A stretch of DNA of 64,000 nt, taken from contig QVOM02000101.1 of NCBI GenBank assembly GCA_003586115.2, positions 29,016,745 to 29,080,744 on the forward strand. The letters are read 5' to 3'. The notes under the pieces are model-generated. The model saw nothing but the letters and a program-made list of their open reading frames with translations, had not been told where the DNA came from and ran no database searches. Source of the stretch: Salvator merianae (Eukaryota; Chordata; Lepidosauria; Squamata; Teiidae). Both the position numbers and the translations under genes were made by a program. Below are positions 34,010 to 45,691 of the stretch, piece after piece; positions within the stretch are counted from its first letter, which is position 1, and every line of letters begins with the position of its first letter.

Positions 34010-34355
34010 ATGGCTCATCTTGGGTGAAATCTTCATAGAAAGGAATGCAACACTGATAGCTTTAAGAAAGGGTTACACAAATTGATGGGGGACAGGTGTA
34101 TTAATGGCTACTAGAACTGATGCCTATATATATAGGCATCTGCAAGATTGCCTCTGAAAGGTTGAAGAGACAGGCAGGATGCCTCTAAAGGGCATTTGCA
34201 GGGCATTGAGAGGAGGTGAAGGTTTTTCCTTTGTCTCCTGGCTGAGAATGACCTGAAGCATTAGGTTGGCCACTGTGTGAGACAGGATGCTGGACTAGAT
34301 GGGCTGTGGCCTGATCCAGCAGGGCTCCTCTAATGCACTTATATCCTTATAATGT
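34010..34355 (+). mobile_element. CR1-type LINE 3' UTR (sense)
   Basis: Order of shared blocks: CTTTAAGAAAGGGTTACACA, TGTATTAATGGCTACTAGAA, GAGACAGGCAGGATGCCTCT, CAGGATGCTGGACTAGATGG and CCTGATCCAGCAGGGC. The same order occurs at 56740-57178, and the end is inverted at 3908-4020. A 22-bp perfect palindrome of GATGCC and TATATA words sits at 34119-34140. No coding sequence retained. Confidence 0.75.
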
Positions 34356-34681
34356 TAGGATCCTTGCATGTCAAAGCAGGTGCACATATATACTTGTTAT
34401 GTTCATATCTCTCAACTTGAAGCACTATTGCAGGGAAGAGCTTGAATTCTCGTGGTACAACTAATTTGGATTTACTGGCTAAGTAGTTCCAGAAACTGGT
34501 AAGCAAGGATGTATGAATGAGGCATTACTAGTCTAAACCGAGCTATCTTTCATCATGTTTTATTTTGATTATTTTTGATATTTTAATTTCAGGACAGATA
34601 CTCTAATATATAATAGTGGAGGGATATAGCAATATTATGCAGTGCCACCTGACTTCAAGGTAAATGTGAAAACAAGGCCAA

Positions 34682-36000
34682 GGATCTTTCTGCACTTGCC
34701 TTTAGAATGGAATAGTGAGAGTCTTAATATCCCTTTGGGCGTCTCATTCCACACTCTGGTGTGGAACAAAAGAGTCCCTGCTCCCTGCTAGGCCATTCTA
34801 AATTGAGTGTATCCTGATCTAAGCAGTCAAAATGGTCACCTAGACCAGGATACTGGTAGACCTCTTGGTCTTTTCTGCACTTATTTTGCTGGCCCAGTCC
34901 AGGCTGGAGCAGTTCCAACCAACTAACTATTCCTTCTGTTTTGGAACAAGCATTCCACACTTGGAAGACTGTTCCAGGACATCCCCATGCTAGCTCTGAA
35001 GATTGTGTGATTTTCAGAGTCAGCATCCAGGTGCTCCAATAGCTAAAAGTCCCTGGGGGGACCCATTTTGGTAACACAATTTTGTGCAATGCTGACATAA
35101 TTTCCCTGCTAAATGGCCCACAGAAGTGTGTGTCCTGCATACCTCCTTGGGCTGCTCTAGTGGCCTCTGAACGAGCAGTAGACCTTTTTAAAAAGGTCCA
35201 TCAGTATTCTGGTCTAGGCAGCCATTTTGGACATTTCTTTACATGCCCATAAAATGTAATATCACTAGGTGTATCAGTGGTCCAGGGGCTGCTAGACTGG
35301 CCCATGGAGATGTTCAGAAGGATGAACACCTCTTTAGCTGGCTTAGTAGCGGGACCTATTTTGGTGGTGCACCAAAATGTGCCACTGGAATGGGTCCCCC
35401 TAGAGCTCTGAGGCCAGGAACGTTTCTTTTTTATTGTTATTTAATTATTTAAAACATATACAAATTACATTTAATTCAAAAAATCATACACTAACATTTT
35501 TTAGTACTGACTTCCTCCTTCTTCCAAAGTTGTTGTATCATGTTTCTTGCCCCTCCTGATCACTCAGTTCCATTCTTCTACTAATTGTCTTCTTTCCTCT
35601 TCATTCTTCAAATCCATCAATCACAAGTCCACTTTCCAATTCTTGCAGAAAGTCAATAAAGGGTTTCCAGTTTTCATAAAACCTATCAACTGACTTATTT
35701 CTCAGTAAGTTAGTCACTTTGTGCATCTCAGCAAGGTCCATCATTTTAATGTGGCCAGGAACTTTTGTTCCTAGCCATTGGCGCTCTCACAGTAGTCTTC
35801 AAGGCTCACATGAGCTTTGGAGTTGCACAGGGTGGCATGAGACCTGTCCATCAGGACATCCAAGTGAACAGGGCCTTGTTTTGGGGCAGCTAGACCACTC
35901 CAGCTGGATACTGCTCCAATCAAAGCTGTTCCAGCTGGTGCAGCCAGCACAGAATGTATGGGAAATGGCCCAAGAGGTTGATCTACTAAAACACAGCCTT
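34682..36000. mobile_element. D-type MITE sequence, complex, split by an L1
   Basis: Left-like ends GGATCTTTCTGCACTTGCC (34682) and TTGGTCTTTTCTGCACTT (about 34865), and two fold-back centres of the D family: GGGGGGACCCATTTTGG near 35055, and GGGACCTATTTTGGTGG followed by CCACTGGAATGGGTCCCC near 35352-35402. At least two elements seem to be juxtaposed or nested. The second is interrupted by the L1 at 35422-35752 and resumes with TTTTGTTCCTAGCC, also seen at 17937. Right termini are not defined. Confidence 0.5.
35422..35752 (-). mobile_element. Short 5'-truncated L1 insertion with 10-bp TSD
   Basis: A 331-bp insert flanked by GGCCAGGAAC (35412-35421 and 35753-35762). Read on the minus strand it begins at the ORF2 C-terminus (NRFYENWKPFIDFLQELE-like, with WKPFIDFL clear), continues through a stop and a 3' UTR, and ends with AATAAAAAAGAAAC, the poly-A side. 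A perfect duplication and A-tail are the signature of target-primed retrotransposition. It interrupts an older D-type MITE. Confidence 0.88.
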
Positions 36001-36030
36001 CAATGTTCCAAACTGCTATGATAACAGAAT

Positions 36031-36053
36031 AGGAAGGAAGGAAGGAAGGAAGG
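36031..36053. repeat. (GGAA)n microsatellite
   Basis: About five and a half tetramer units. Confidence 0.95.
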
Positions 36054-36318
36054 CAATGAAGGGATACCAATAATACCTTTCTTTTCATTTCATGGACACC
36101 ATGACTTTTATTCTACAGTGTGAGCATGGACCAAATTTATTCTATTGTCAGATTTATTCTTATTTCATGTATTCATTTATGAAGATTCAATTTTTCATAG
36201 TACCTTGGTGCAAGTGGTTCTAAGAAAATTGATTCACTTAATATACTTATTCATTCAACACCTTAAAACTGCATTTTAATTTTCCTATTTTTTTTTCAAA
36301 CTGCCAACAGGTTATTCC

Positions 36319-36321
<3 letters not shown>

Positions 36322-36353
<32 letters not shown>
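36322..36353. repeat. (GT)n microsatellite
   Basis: Sixteen perfect dinucleotides. Confidence 0.97.
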
Positions 36354-36356
<3 letters not shown>

Positions 36357-36877
36357 ATTTGCACCACCAACCACATGTTACTCGCTATAAACTTTTTCTA
36401 AAATAACATTTATTAGCAGTTAAACAAAGAATGAGTATTTATATAGAAATCCATGGGTGCAATAGCATCATTGCATATGTGCAAAATCCAAGGTTAAATA
36501 CAACACATTGAAAGACAAATATAGAACAAGTTTGGAATCAGGAATGATTAATATGTAGCCTTCTAGATCTTCCATAATTACAAGACCTCGAAAATCCTTG
36601 CTACTGCTTAACTGACCACTGTTCAGTGATATTAATAATCTAATTTATTCTTCTGTCTCTACTATCTGATCATGTTCATTAATGTACAAACCAGTCTTCC
36701 CTATTGTACTTGCATGTTTCTAGAATTCAAAGATATAGCTGTGTTAGTCTAGATCAGTAAGCAAGGGGATCTAGTAATACCTTAGTTAGTCTTTAAGGTG
36801 CTTTTGACCCCCCTTGCTATCATATTATTGTAAGAGACACTGTGACTTCAGACAGTATTAGGAAAATCACAAATGCC

Positions 36878-36878
<1 letters not shown>

Positions 36879-36936
<58 letters not shown>
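36879..36936. repeat. (ATT)n microsatellite
   Basis: Nineteen perfect trinucleotides. Confidence 0.97.
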
Positions 36937-36938
<2 letters not shown>

Positions 36939-38004
36939 CTCCAGCTTGTATCAACTATTAAAAATCTTCAGTTTCAAACAGATGGAGAAATCTGAGAATA
37001 TTATGTTCACAACTGTGATGAAAAAGCAGCAGCTGGATATACAAGATGTTATGCAATTAAGCCAAATGCAGTAATAATACAACATATGTGTGACAATGAT
37101 TTAGATCCACATTAGTGTATGTAGAACAGAATCTTTGCTTTGAATGGTGATTATGGCATGCAGTTGCACTAGCTAAAATTAGCAGGAAGAACATAAGAAT
37201 GTTTCTAGATCAGGGTGATTCCACACTGGCCAATACACCAGATCAGGTAGCGAATTAGGAGTCTTACTTCCATACACTAGTGCAGTATAAGGGAGACCCT
37301 GCCTGGTAAACTACCTCTAGCTTCTTCAGTGTTCAGCTTCTCACATCAGAAGCCTATGGAAGAACTGCACACAGAGAATATTTTCTTGTATGCAGGGGTA
37401 TGGTCCCAGAAGTGGTACATAGTTACCATGACTGCAAACCTTGTGCCCTCCATCTCTAAAGAATCTAAATTTGTGGGCATTTTATTGAAGTTGTTGGCCT
37501 CCTCTGTTCTCCCATGCCTTAGCTGCATTAGATAACCCTAGACTTTTCTGCTATTTGAGAAGAAAAACTTCACCTACCATCTGCATACCATGCATAATAA
37601 TAAACATTTTAATCATGCTTTCCTGTGCACATTCACCACCTTCTTCCTCTTAAAAAAAGCCTTTAATATTTTAACTTTTCTTCCCAATACTAATTCTTTG
37701 ATCATTTATGTTGACCATTCTTATACTTCTCATGATTCAGGGCCAAAACATTCTGTGCCCTTTGTGAAAGAAAAGTTAAGTCTAGAAGGTTTAGGGGTTT
37801 CCAATATGGATGGTTAATAAATTATATGTATTTAATAAGCAGCATCTGGAATATACTAGATGGTGAAAGCAGTTTGCACAGGAAAATTTGCAATCGGATT
37901 ACAACATGTTGCAAGGAACTTTTGTAATCAGGTACATACCAAGAATGTGGAACCTGAGTCTGCGGTCATGTCTGAATAATGTTTCCTGAGTTGTGTTTCT
38001 CTAC

Positions 38005-38011
38005 TATAAAA
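38005..38011 (+). promoter_or_regulatory. LTR TATA box
   Basis: TATAAAA in the middle of the LTR, 75 bp before the AATAAA signal. This spacing suits an R region starting near 38035. Confidence 0.65.
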
Positions 38012-38085
38012 TCGCTTGCTGTATTTGTAACAAGCTAAGCAAGAAGGTTAGCTTGTCTGCTTCCTCTGTACACATGAGAAATATG

Positions 38086-38091
38086 AATAAA
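38086..38091 (+). promoter_or_regulatory. LTR polyadenylation signal
   Basis: AATAAA located between the TATA box and the LTR end, as expected for R. Confidence 0.65.
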
Positions 38092-38147
38092 CATACTTTG
38101 GCTGAAAGCATTATCTGCTTTGTAAGTATGAATTTTCTTTGACAGTT

Positions 38148-38165
38148 TGGTGCCGTGACTTGGAT
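38148..38165 (+). other. Primer-binding site, tRNA-His type
   Basis: TGGTGCCGTGACTTGGAT matches the tRNA-His-type primer-binding site at 17 of 18 positions (the usual form has CTCGG where this has CTTGG). TGG...GTG pairs with the CCA tail and acceptor end of tRNA-His. His-type sites are known in some class I endogenous retroviruses. It lies three bases after the LTR. Confidence 0.8.
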
Positions 38166-41100
38166 CAGCCGTGCTGGTTTGGAAGCCCGACTTGTTAGGA
38201 TTGTTTCTCTCTCTTGGCGCCACTAAGGGGGATTTCCCCATAAGAGAACATAGACACCTTGCTGAGCTGGCAGAAGCCAGCCACGCTGAGTCCCAGAGAA
38301 GTTTTCATCCTGGTATGTTTATGGGGGAATTGTGATTGGTACCTTGTGGATGTGCGGTGTGCCACAAGAGGAGCCGGCTGCAGTACTTCAAGGAGAAGAC
38401 TGGTGAGGATACTTGACGTGCGGTGTGCAAGCTTGACATGAGGGACGTCAGAGTCTTTGGGAAAGACTCAAATCCAAGTGGGGGACTTGGTGGGTAGACT
38501 TAGAGAGTCTACTCGAAACTCGGGGAGTTTCATATGCCTTAAGCAATTTGAAGTTGGGTTAGAGTCCTGACTACCTAGGGTTAGAGTCCCTAAGGGTGTT
38601 TAAGATGAATGGGGTTATTGGGATTAATGTAGACAAGGTAGACTGCATCTCACTGGAAAACAGTGTGCCGTGTGATTGTGTTTTGCCCTTTGCCATCATC
38701 GTGTACTGTGTTTATAAGGACCTTTCTGAGGAAAGAGTGGGGAAGGGACACTGGTTCTAGCACCCTTGCAAATGTGTCTGTGTTGTCCTGAATGAGTGCC
38801 TGTGGGGCACAATAGCCGTGAATCGGTTGACGCCCCCAGGAAAATGAGGTCTCTTGTTTAGATGCACCCCCACTATTGGGAGACATGCTGTCCATGACCA
38901 GTAGTGGTGAAAGCCAGTGGGCAAGAGATCGTGTGTTTGAATCTGTGTTGAATGAGTGGTGCTGAGAATGGGTGTGAAGTTTTCCAAGGGAGGCAGATTG
39001 CCTACCAAAGGGTCACTAGCCCACCACAGGATGAAGGTTGGGGCTAGGACTTGTAGTTAAAGGGGTTTATAGAATTTGGAAACTAGTGGGAATCTTAAAC
39101 TGTAGCTTCCTTTGGTAGGGATTTTTAATAAAGACCGGTTGATTTTAAGGATATCCTGGCTGCTTGCAGAAAACCTCCTAGTATGGGATGTGTTCTCCAA
39201 ATGGTCTAAATGAGGCCTCAGGCCATTTGCTGGCCTCTTTGAAATGAAGCTATGAAATAATGAGCTCAAGCTAAATTATAATTTGAAATTGGGGGGAAAA
39301 AATGTGGTTGAAAAGGAGAAATTGGCTGCCTCTCCTCTAAAAGTACTCTAAGGCTGTGCATATGCCAGTCCCATTGTACCTAGTAAAAGAACTAGAAGCA
39401 TTGAGAGAACTGGGGGCCCTGGTGAAAGAGCCTGAGCTTATGGCTCCAGATCTGCCATGTGTTTGTGTTTGTGTTTGTGTCTGTGGCAGGGTAATCAGTT
39501 AGCTGTAGAGAATCAGCCAAACATGTGATACATCCTTGAATTAGAATTATTCAAGGATTATTCAAGAATTATTCTGTGGTTTTTTCCCCCCAGTTTTCTA
39601 TGGGTAGGTTAATTGGTTTGGCAATTTCTGTTGCCAGCCTGGTCTGTGATCGTTAAAACCAACCTTATTCATGTTTTCCTTCTAAGCTTTTGTTCCCTCT
39701 TAACTTTCTGGAAAAGGACTTATTGTGTGAACTGGAATATGTTATATGTTGTATTTAGTGTAAGTAAGGAACTATAGATATTATAATTTGTCAGGCTCAT
39801 TGTGAAATTTTGGGGGAAATCAGTAGGCAGTGTTTTTTCTGAAGGCATAGAATGTGAAGAGTTGTAGGAAGTGTAGAGTAGCAGTGTTTGGGTATCTGAA
39901 AATGATGATGTTAGCAGTCTTTGTAAGAAGGAAGTTTGGATGAAATAGCTGAGGTAGAGATAAGTCTCATGTTATTTGATTTGTCTTACTTAGAGATGAA
40001 TTTGTGTTGTTGCGAAGCAGATAGGAAAAGGAGGTTGAGGAAGGTTTGTGTAGGAACTGAATAATTGAGTAAGGCTGTGGAGATTCAGAAAGGTAGAGTA
40101 TGTCTGTGTTCTCAAGCTGCCAGAATATAAGGATATAGAGTCTGTGTTTGGAAAAAAAAAAAAAAAAAATTCAAATGGCTGAAATTTTAGATTTTGTGGT
40201 TGTTGATGTGTATGTGTGTAATTATGTATGTTTCTTGGTTAAGAGTTTTCTATATGGCTTTGATTCCTTGTGTGCTGTTGCAAACAGGCATGTGAAAGGG
40301 AGGTGAAATGTAGTTACCTCTGGCTGGAGAAGAATTAAACTATTCTTTGTTTCCAATATTAGTAAACAGAATGTGTTTAAAATATACTACTATAGTTTGT
40401 CTTAATTAATGTGTATTTTTCAGGCTATAGTGTTACTGAATCATAAAAATATAAAAAAAAATGTTCTGGGATTAGTTAAAGTATATAATTCTGTTCAGTG
40501 GTTCTCCTAATAATAACATCAGGGGAACTCTGGAGAAGAGAAATTTTAAATTTGACTGCAAGAGATCAACCAGGAATGTCTGAAATAATAAGAATGGGTA
40601 TTGGGTCCCTGTTTAGTTGTCTGTTTGTCTATCTGGGTTTTTTAGAATTATATCACTCTATTAATTAAAAATTTTATAAGGTTGTTTTGTTGCAGAAATA
40701 TTATGCAGAATTGGTATTTTAAGAGGGAGATTAGTATAAAATGTGTATTTTAGGTAATATATAAATTTGATCTGAATGACTGTTTGATAAGAGGAAGTAT
40801 ACATTTCCTGATTATATGTGGGTTATGAGTGGTTTCCTTTGGTTTCCTAATTATGTATGTTTGGAAACTGAACAAGTTGAGAATGTGTTCTGTCAAGGGG
40901 AACTGGCCAACCCCCCTTTCAAATTGATTGATTGGATTGTGGTTTATTCTATGAGTGAATGTGCAGAGAAATCTTGTAATAATTGTTGTGGGTCAATTCC
41001 ATTCTAGCAAATGTCTGGGTGTGAAATCCAGGGAAATTGCATAGTGCTATAACAGCTATATCTGTGCAACAATAAACTGGGAACATTCCATGTCTTTATC

Positions 41101-41514
41101 TTTCAATAATTGATATAACTGATATTTCTAGTAGTGTTATTCATGTCATAAGTTTTTGAAATGTTCAATATTCTAGATGTCTAATTGAAATTTTAACCAT
41201 GAGAATGCCCCATGGGAAGGTTTTATCAGGAAAGATGTCTAATAGTCACCTGAGCTTTTTAGAGGAGTCCTGGGTGTGGGAAGTGGTATTGCAAACCTGA
41301 AATGATGATAGTGATTGTTACTTGAAGAAATGTCCTGAATGAAGCATTTTTTCCTGCCTTAAGAATGGACAAGTATGCTGCACTTCTGCTTTCTAGCCCT
41401 CTGTCGGTTATGACTAATGTCTAAATCTAACTGTTTCTTTATTGAGTGATACTCACTATAAAAGTGCTATAATAAAGAGCTAAATGACCCTATGGAAGAG
41501 AAAACTTTGCTGGA

Positions 41515-41578
<64 letters not shown>

Positions 41579-42560
41579 AAACTGCAATGTTACACCCATG
41601 GGGGATACAGAAAGAACTGCATTTAAGACTATTTCAACAGATGCCGTGAGATTAAGAAAGAGAATACTGGAGACATGAAATAGTGAAGAAGATGGTGGAT
41701 GGTAAGATAATCATACCTAGTCATCTCTCTGCGTTATTAACAGTTGAAAAAAAAGAAGAAAGTATTATACCTGCCATGGGAGGCCTGTTTTGCTCTAGAT
41801 ATAATTCTAATTCAAGCTACAGTAAAAATCCAAGAGTTTGTGAAGAAGACTTTACTGCTAGATTGACTTATGGCAATCTATCCTTTTTGAATTTTGCAGA
41901 CTGATTCTAATTCTATTATGAACTGAAAAAGATATTTCCTAATATTTGTAAACCAGGACAAGTTTGTACTGGGGTTACGGTTTGTCCATAGTTTTGTTTA
42001 TCTAAAAAAAAAAAGGCTCGGGTCACAATGGGTTTCTTTCCTGAATAACTGTTCCAGAAAAATTTATGCTTCATATGCTAATCTGTTTTGTCCTCTCATT
42101 TTTTATGGATAATATTGTTTAAGTGTTTGCAGTTGAATGTATGTGCTAGGTTGCATGCTGAATTTAGGTTGGTGCTGATGCAGAACAAGGGAACAGGTAT
42201 CTTAGATTCATCAAAAATAACTACATCTGTGTTTCCTCATCAGATTTTAGGAAATTGATTTGAATGTTGCTGATTGTTAAACTGGGAAGTGTGACATCAG
42301 ATGAATCAATTCTTTCCCATATCTGTTTTATTTGCTTTTATTTGCTTTTATTTTGCTTTGAAATTCCTATATAAGTTTTATTCAAATGTTTGGTTGTGTT
42401 GTTGGGAGTTTTGTCTATTTTGCATAAACAGGTTAAAGAAAGTATTTGCAATTCCAGTGGAAGTTGTAATAGTGGTAATGGGCCTTATAAAGTTTGATCA
42501 CCGACGCATGTGGGGGACTGTCATCTTGAGTGCATGCCTTTCTGCTGCGAGATTGTAGAG
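38166..42560 (+). other. Leader and decayed internal region of the LTR element (3' limit uncertain)
   Basis: Downstream of the primer site there is no frame longer than about 90 codons and no recognisable gag, protease, reverse transcriptase or envelope motif. A short frame beginning Met-Gly at 38968 is the sort of start seen in retroviral Gag, but it stops after about 30 codons and proves nothing. The sequence is unusually rich in TTTGTG words (39460-40400). Either the provirus lost its genes, or it is an old non-coding family; a GTGGGGGACTGTCA segment at 42510-42523 could be a worn polypurine tract and LTR start but matches no sequence upstream. No 3' LTR detected. Confidence 0.35.
41512..41581. 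repeat. (AAAG)n microsatellite, 70 nt
   Basis: Near-perfect tetramer array inside the internal region of the LTR element. Confidence 0.97.
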
Positions 42561-43974
42561 TGACGTTGATCGTGTCATGAACAAACCAGGACTGCACCAG
42601 TGGAAAGTGACAGAGAAAAGCCTAACACCCCTCTAAAGTATGGACTTGAACTTTGGGGGCTGACCTTGGAACAGGATGAAGCTGGATTCTTATGTCCAGA
42701 GAATCACAGGAGTATGGAGGCTCTTGATTCTCTACAATGCCACCAGCATTGGAGGGATTGGGTGTTATGTTTTGTTGTTGTGCTACTTTGAATGTGCATA
42801 TTTGTCTTCATTATTGTGTTTTACTTCTTAAGGGTACTTACTAAATTTTACTAATTGGCTTGCAATTCACATAGTTACTGGGGTTTTATATGAATTTGTG
42901 GATAGTAAACAATGATAGGAATTCATTCAAGCTAGGACTGTTTCTGTTTTAGCATAAAGGTTCATGGACTCAGGGAGTCTTTTTTTTTTTTTGTTTTGGT
43001 TAGGATACTTTTTGAAGGTTGTATTGATAATTTACTGTGATAGGCTCCAGCAACCCTTATGTAGTAAATTGGGATTGCCTTCCTAAGATCTTCCTTTTCC
43101 AAACATAGTTGGAACATATCATTAGGCTGCAGCTCAAGCTATCTATGAACACTGTCAGATCTGGCTTAAAATATCTTCAACTGTTCTGTGGCCTCCCCTT
43201 CCAGAAAACTTTTTTTGTCACAAAGGGGTTTACAAAGAAAATTGCTCAAGGTGGTTTACGAGAAAAAAAAAAAAAAGGCAATACAAACAATGCATTATTA
43301 AACAGAGAATACACATGCACCTAAAAATATATTCTTTCCATAAAAGAACAGTGCAGGATCTCTCCTGGGGTTCACAGCCCTAGACTGGCAGATCTTAATA
43401 CAGGCAGTAGTTACACATTCCCCGCAGAACAGAGGAGATAAGAGTGAGGATTCAGGAAGGCAACAAACAAATCCAGGTCACAGCTGCAAGTGCATTTCTT
43501 TGTGGTTTACAGCGCTATCCATGGAGTTCACACTAAAATTTGGCCTTCTGAGCATGTTTAATTGTATATCTTGAATAATCCACCAATTTTGCAACTGAAT
43601 TTTGTTGTACTCATAAAGTGTATTTTACCTGTTAGTCCAACTTGCTATTTTAGTGTGAATGCAGGTCTGGATTATCTGTGGTTGAAGGGGTTATTCCCAG
43701 AGAGTGGGATGAGGCTTTTCTCTTTTAATAAAATAGCCTATCAGAGTGTTTTCTCCACAACACTAGATCCACACACAGATGCAAAATTCTAATAGCAATA
43801 GCAGTCTTAATTCTTGATTGCCTCAGCAATGTGTTGAGAGGGAAGGTGGTGCCCCCCCCTTTGCCACATCCACCATGTAGTTCAGCCACAGTATGAAAAG
43901 GTGGCAGCAAAAGAGCAGTGGCTGCCTCATGCTTTAGCTTCAGGGAGAAAAGGTAGAGATGACAGCAAGGTAAT
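42561..43974. other. Unclassified; weak LINE-tail-like segment 43195-43320
   Basis: TTTACAAAG...GCTCAAGGTGGTTTACGAG near 43230-43260 is reminiscent of antisense LINE/SINE tails. No gene recognised elsewhere. Confidence 0.35.
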
Positions 43975-44402
43975 AACATTTTAACTTATAAGGCCCTATA
44001 TGACTTATGTCCCAAATTTCTAAAGGCATACCTACTCCCACATAGATCTGCCGTGCTCTAAGATCCACCAGTGAGGTACTCTGGGTGGTGCCACCCCCTT
44101 CAGTATTTAAAGGGGTGGGGATATATGCGAGGACATTTTCTGTGATCCCCCCCCCCCAGGCTATGGAACAGTCTCCCCTCTGAGGTACATCAGACATCTT
44201 CATTGTACATGTTCAGGTGACAGGTGAAGGCACACCTCTTTACCCTGGCCTGCAGCTAAGGGAATAGCATCCCCTCTCCATGCAGGCACTGCCACTGTTT
44301 TAGTCGATCTATTCTATCTGTGTTTATAATGATTTTATTGTGACCTGCTTTCACTCCTTTGCATATAGGGTGGGATAGAAATATAAACAAACCAACAAAC
44401 AC
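43975..44402 (+). mobile_element. L2/CR1-like LINE 3' end (sense)
   Basis: Broken frames read TYKAL-like (ATAAGGCCCTATATGAC), then PRLWNSLPSEVHQ-like (CCAGGCTATGGAACAGTCTC), as in the LINE at 13690-13960. It ends with ATAGGGTGGGATAGAAATAT and an ACAAACCAACAAAC tail. Divergence from the 12488 copy is considerable and a C run interrupts the frame (44150-44158). Confidence 0.75.
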
Positions 44403-44482
44403 CTACCACTATGCACTTCAGCTCTGTGGGAAGGAGGCACCCATTAAGCCCTTGCTACTACAGCCACTGCAGACTTCAGTTT

Positions 44483-44626
44483 GGAAGGAAAGAAGGAGAA
44501 GGAGGAGAAGGAGAAGGAGGAGAAGGAGAAGGAGAAGGAGAAGGAGGAGGAGAAGGAGGAGGAGAAGGAGGAGAAGAAGGAGGAGAAGAAGGAGGAGAAG
44601 AAGGAGGAGAAGAAGGAGAAGAAGAA
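44483..44626. repeat. 144-nt pure homopurine tract, (GGA/GAA)n
   Basis: An unbroken run of A and G made of GGAGAA, GGAGGAGAA and GGAGAAGAA units. It directly abuts the 3' end of the antisense SINE that follows, so it is probably that SINE's expanded tail. Poly-Arg, poly-Glu/Lys and poly-Leu frames over it are artefacts. Confidence 0.97.
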
Positions 44627-44905
44627 CTTGGTTTTTATACCCCGCTTTTCTTGGCCGAAGCTGACTCAAAGCGGCTTACAAGGTTATTTTTCTCCCGAAG
44701 GCTTACATCTGTCTATCTTCCGCATCACACAATGTGATGCTCCCTATTTATCTACTTGCAATTACTTGCTTTTGAACAGCTAGGCTGGCTGGAGCTAGAA
44801 GCTAGTAGAGGGCGCTCATCCCCTCTACACAGGAGACAGGGGCCTTGAACTCCGATCCTCCTATTGAAAGATCAGTGCCTTAGCCTTCTGCGCCACCGTG
44901 CCTCC
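44627..44905 (-). mobile_element. tRNA-derived SINE (antisense)
   Basis: The minus strand starts GGAGGCACGGTGGCGCAGAA (A-box-like TGGCGCAGAAGG), then GGAGTTCAAGGCC (B-box-like), a linker, and ends CCGCTTTGAGTCAGCTTCGG...AAGCGGGGTATAAAAACC. This is RNA polymerase III promoter plus a LINE-like 3' segment, the standard SINE layout. The ending resembles L2/CR1-type LINE tails, suggesting mobilisation by such an element (inference). Confidence 0.85.
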
Positions 44906-44962
44906 TTCAAGAAGAGGTGCTGAGACACTTCCTGTAGTATTTATGAAGAAGATGGTGGAAGA

Positions 44963-44994
<32 letters not shown>

Positions 44995-45004
44995 TGTGTG
45001 TGTG
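44963..45004. repeat. (GT)n microsatellite
   Basis: About 21 GT units with one TTT interruption. Confidence 0.97.
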
Positions 45005-45690
45005 AGAGCAGTGACGTGTCAGGCTGGACTGAAGTAGATACAGTAAAAGTTATTTTCTCACACAGATTTCTGTGTTTATGTGTGCTTATATGTGAAAGGG
45101 AGAGAGAGATTACATTTTACTCATTTTCTGACTGGGTGAGCTGCTACTCTAAAGTTTTCCAAATATGCACTTTGCCAGCCTGTGATCAGGACATAGCACG
45201 GTCAGCGCAGTTGTAACTGCAGGCCTTTTCCTACTTAACAAGAGGTTCAGTGGACAGGAAGAATGTTAAAAACTTTCCCTCCCACCTTGTGAAGATATCT
45301 TTTCGCTCCCCACTTGTGGTCCCTGCATCTTTTTTCTCTCTTTCTCCTTGAAGGAACAGGAGAAAGGAAAGAAAACTCTGTTTGGCTGTGGTCACGTTTG
45401 TTAAATGAGATTCTTCAAGCCATCTGTGGTCATGAGGGATCACACTTAAAAAGGGCGCTCTGATTTATATCCAAGCTATCACCTCCTATCCAGTACTTTT
45501 CTTTTTTTCAGATTCCCAGCACTGAATCCATTTAGCTTAGTTTTTTTTTTTCAAGGTGCAATCATTACATAAGACTTATTGAGGACATTTTCTGTACTTT
45601 CCTGGGTGGGCAGAGGGAAGGTTTTCTTATCTTGTCCAGCCAATTGCTGCTTGACAAAACCACAGAGTTCACAAAATCAGAGAGAAAGAA
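45005..45690. other. Unclassified non-coding DNA
   Basis: No gene or repeat assigned. Confidence 0.4.
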
Positions 45691-45691
45691 G

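Larger units (their letters stand above)
36060..37762. other. Unclassified non-coding DNA with microsatellites
   Basis: Apart from the two arrays listed separately, no gene or transposon was recognised. Confidence 0.4.
37763..38144 (+). mobile_element. Retroviral-type 5' LTR (about 382 bp)
   Basis: Proposed from four features in the right order: a TATA box (TATAAAA, 38005-38011), a polyadenylation signal (AATAAA, 38086-38091), an end at TTTTCTTTGACA (38144) placed three bases before a primer-binding site, and a start at TGTGAAAGAAAA (37763), the near-perfect reverse complement of that end. The U3, R and U5 layout is normal for a retroviral LTR. No second LTR was found downstream, so the target duplication cannot be tested and the start is the least certain boundary. 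Old, inactive endogenous copy. Confidence 0.7.

Noticed and set aside
40806..41007. Envelope-like frame in the LTR element's internal region
   Set aside because: Only 63 codons, with no recognisable envelope motif; not enough to name.
42475..42560. 3' LTR start and polypurine tract of the LTR element
   Set aside because: GTGGGGGACTGTCA looks suggestive, but the following sequence does not match the 5' LTR at 37763-38144.
44359..44664. Poly-Arg, Glu/Lys-rich and poly-Leu frames
   Set aside because: They are readings of the 144-nt homopurine tract, not proteins.
44840..44905. Functional tRNA gene on the minus strand
   Set aside because: A and B boxes are present but cloverleaf arms do not form; it is the head of a SINE with a LINE-like tail.
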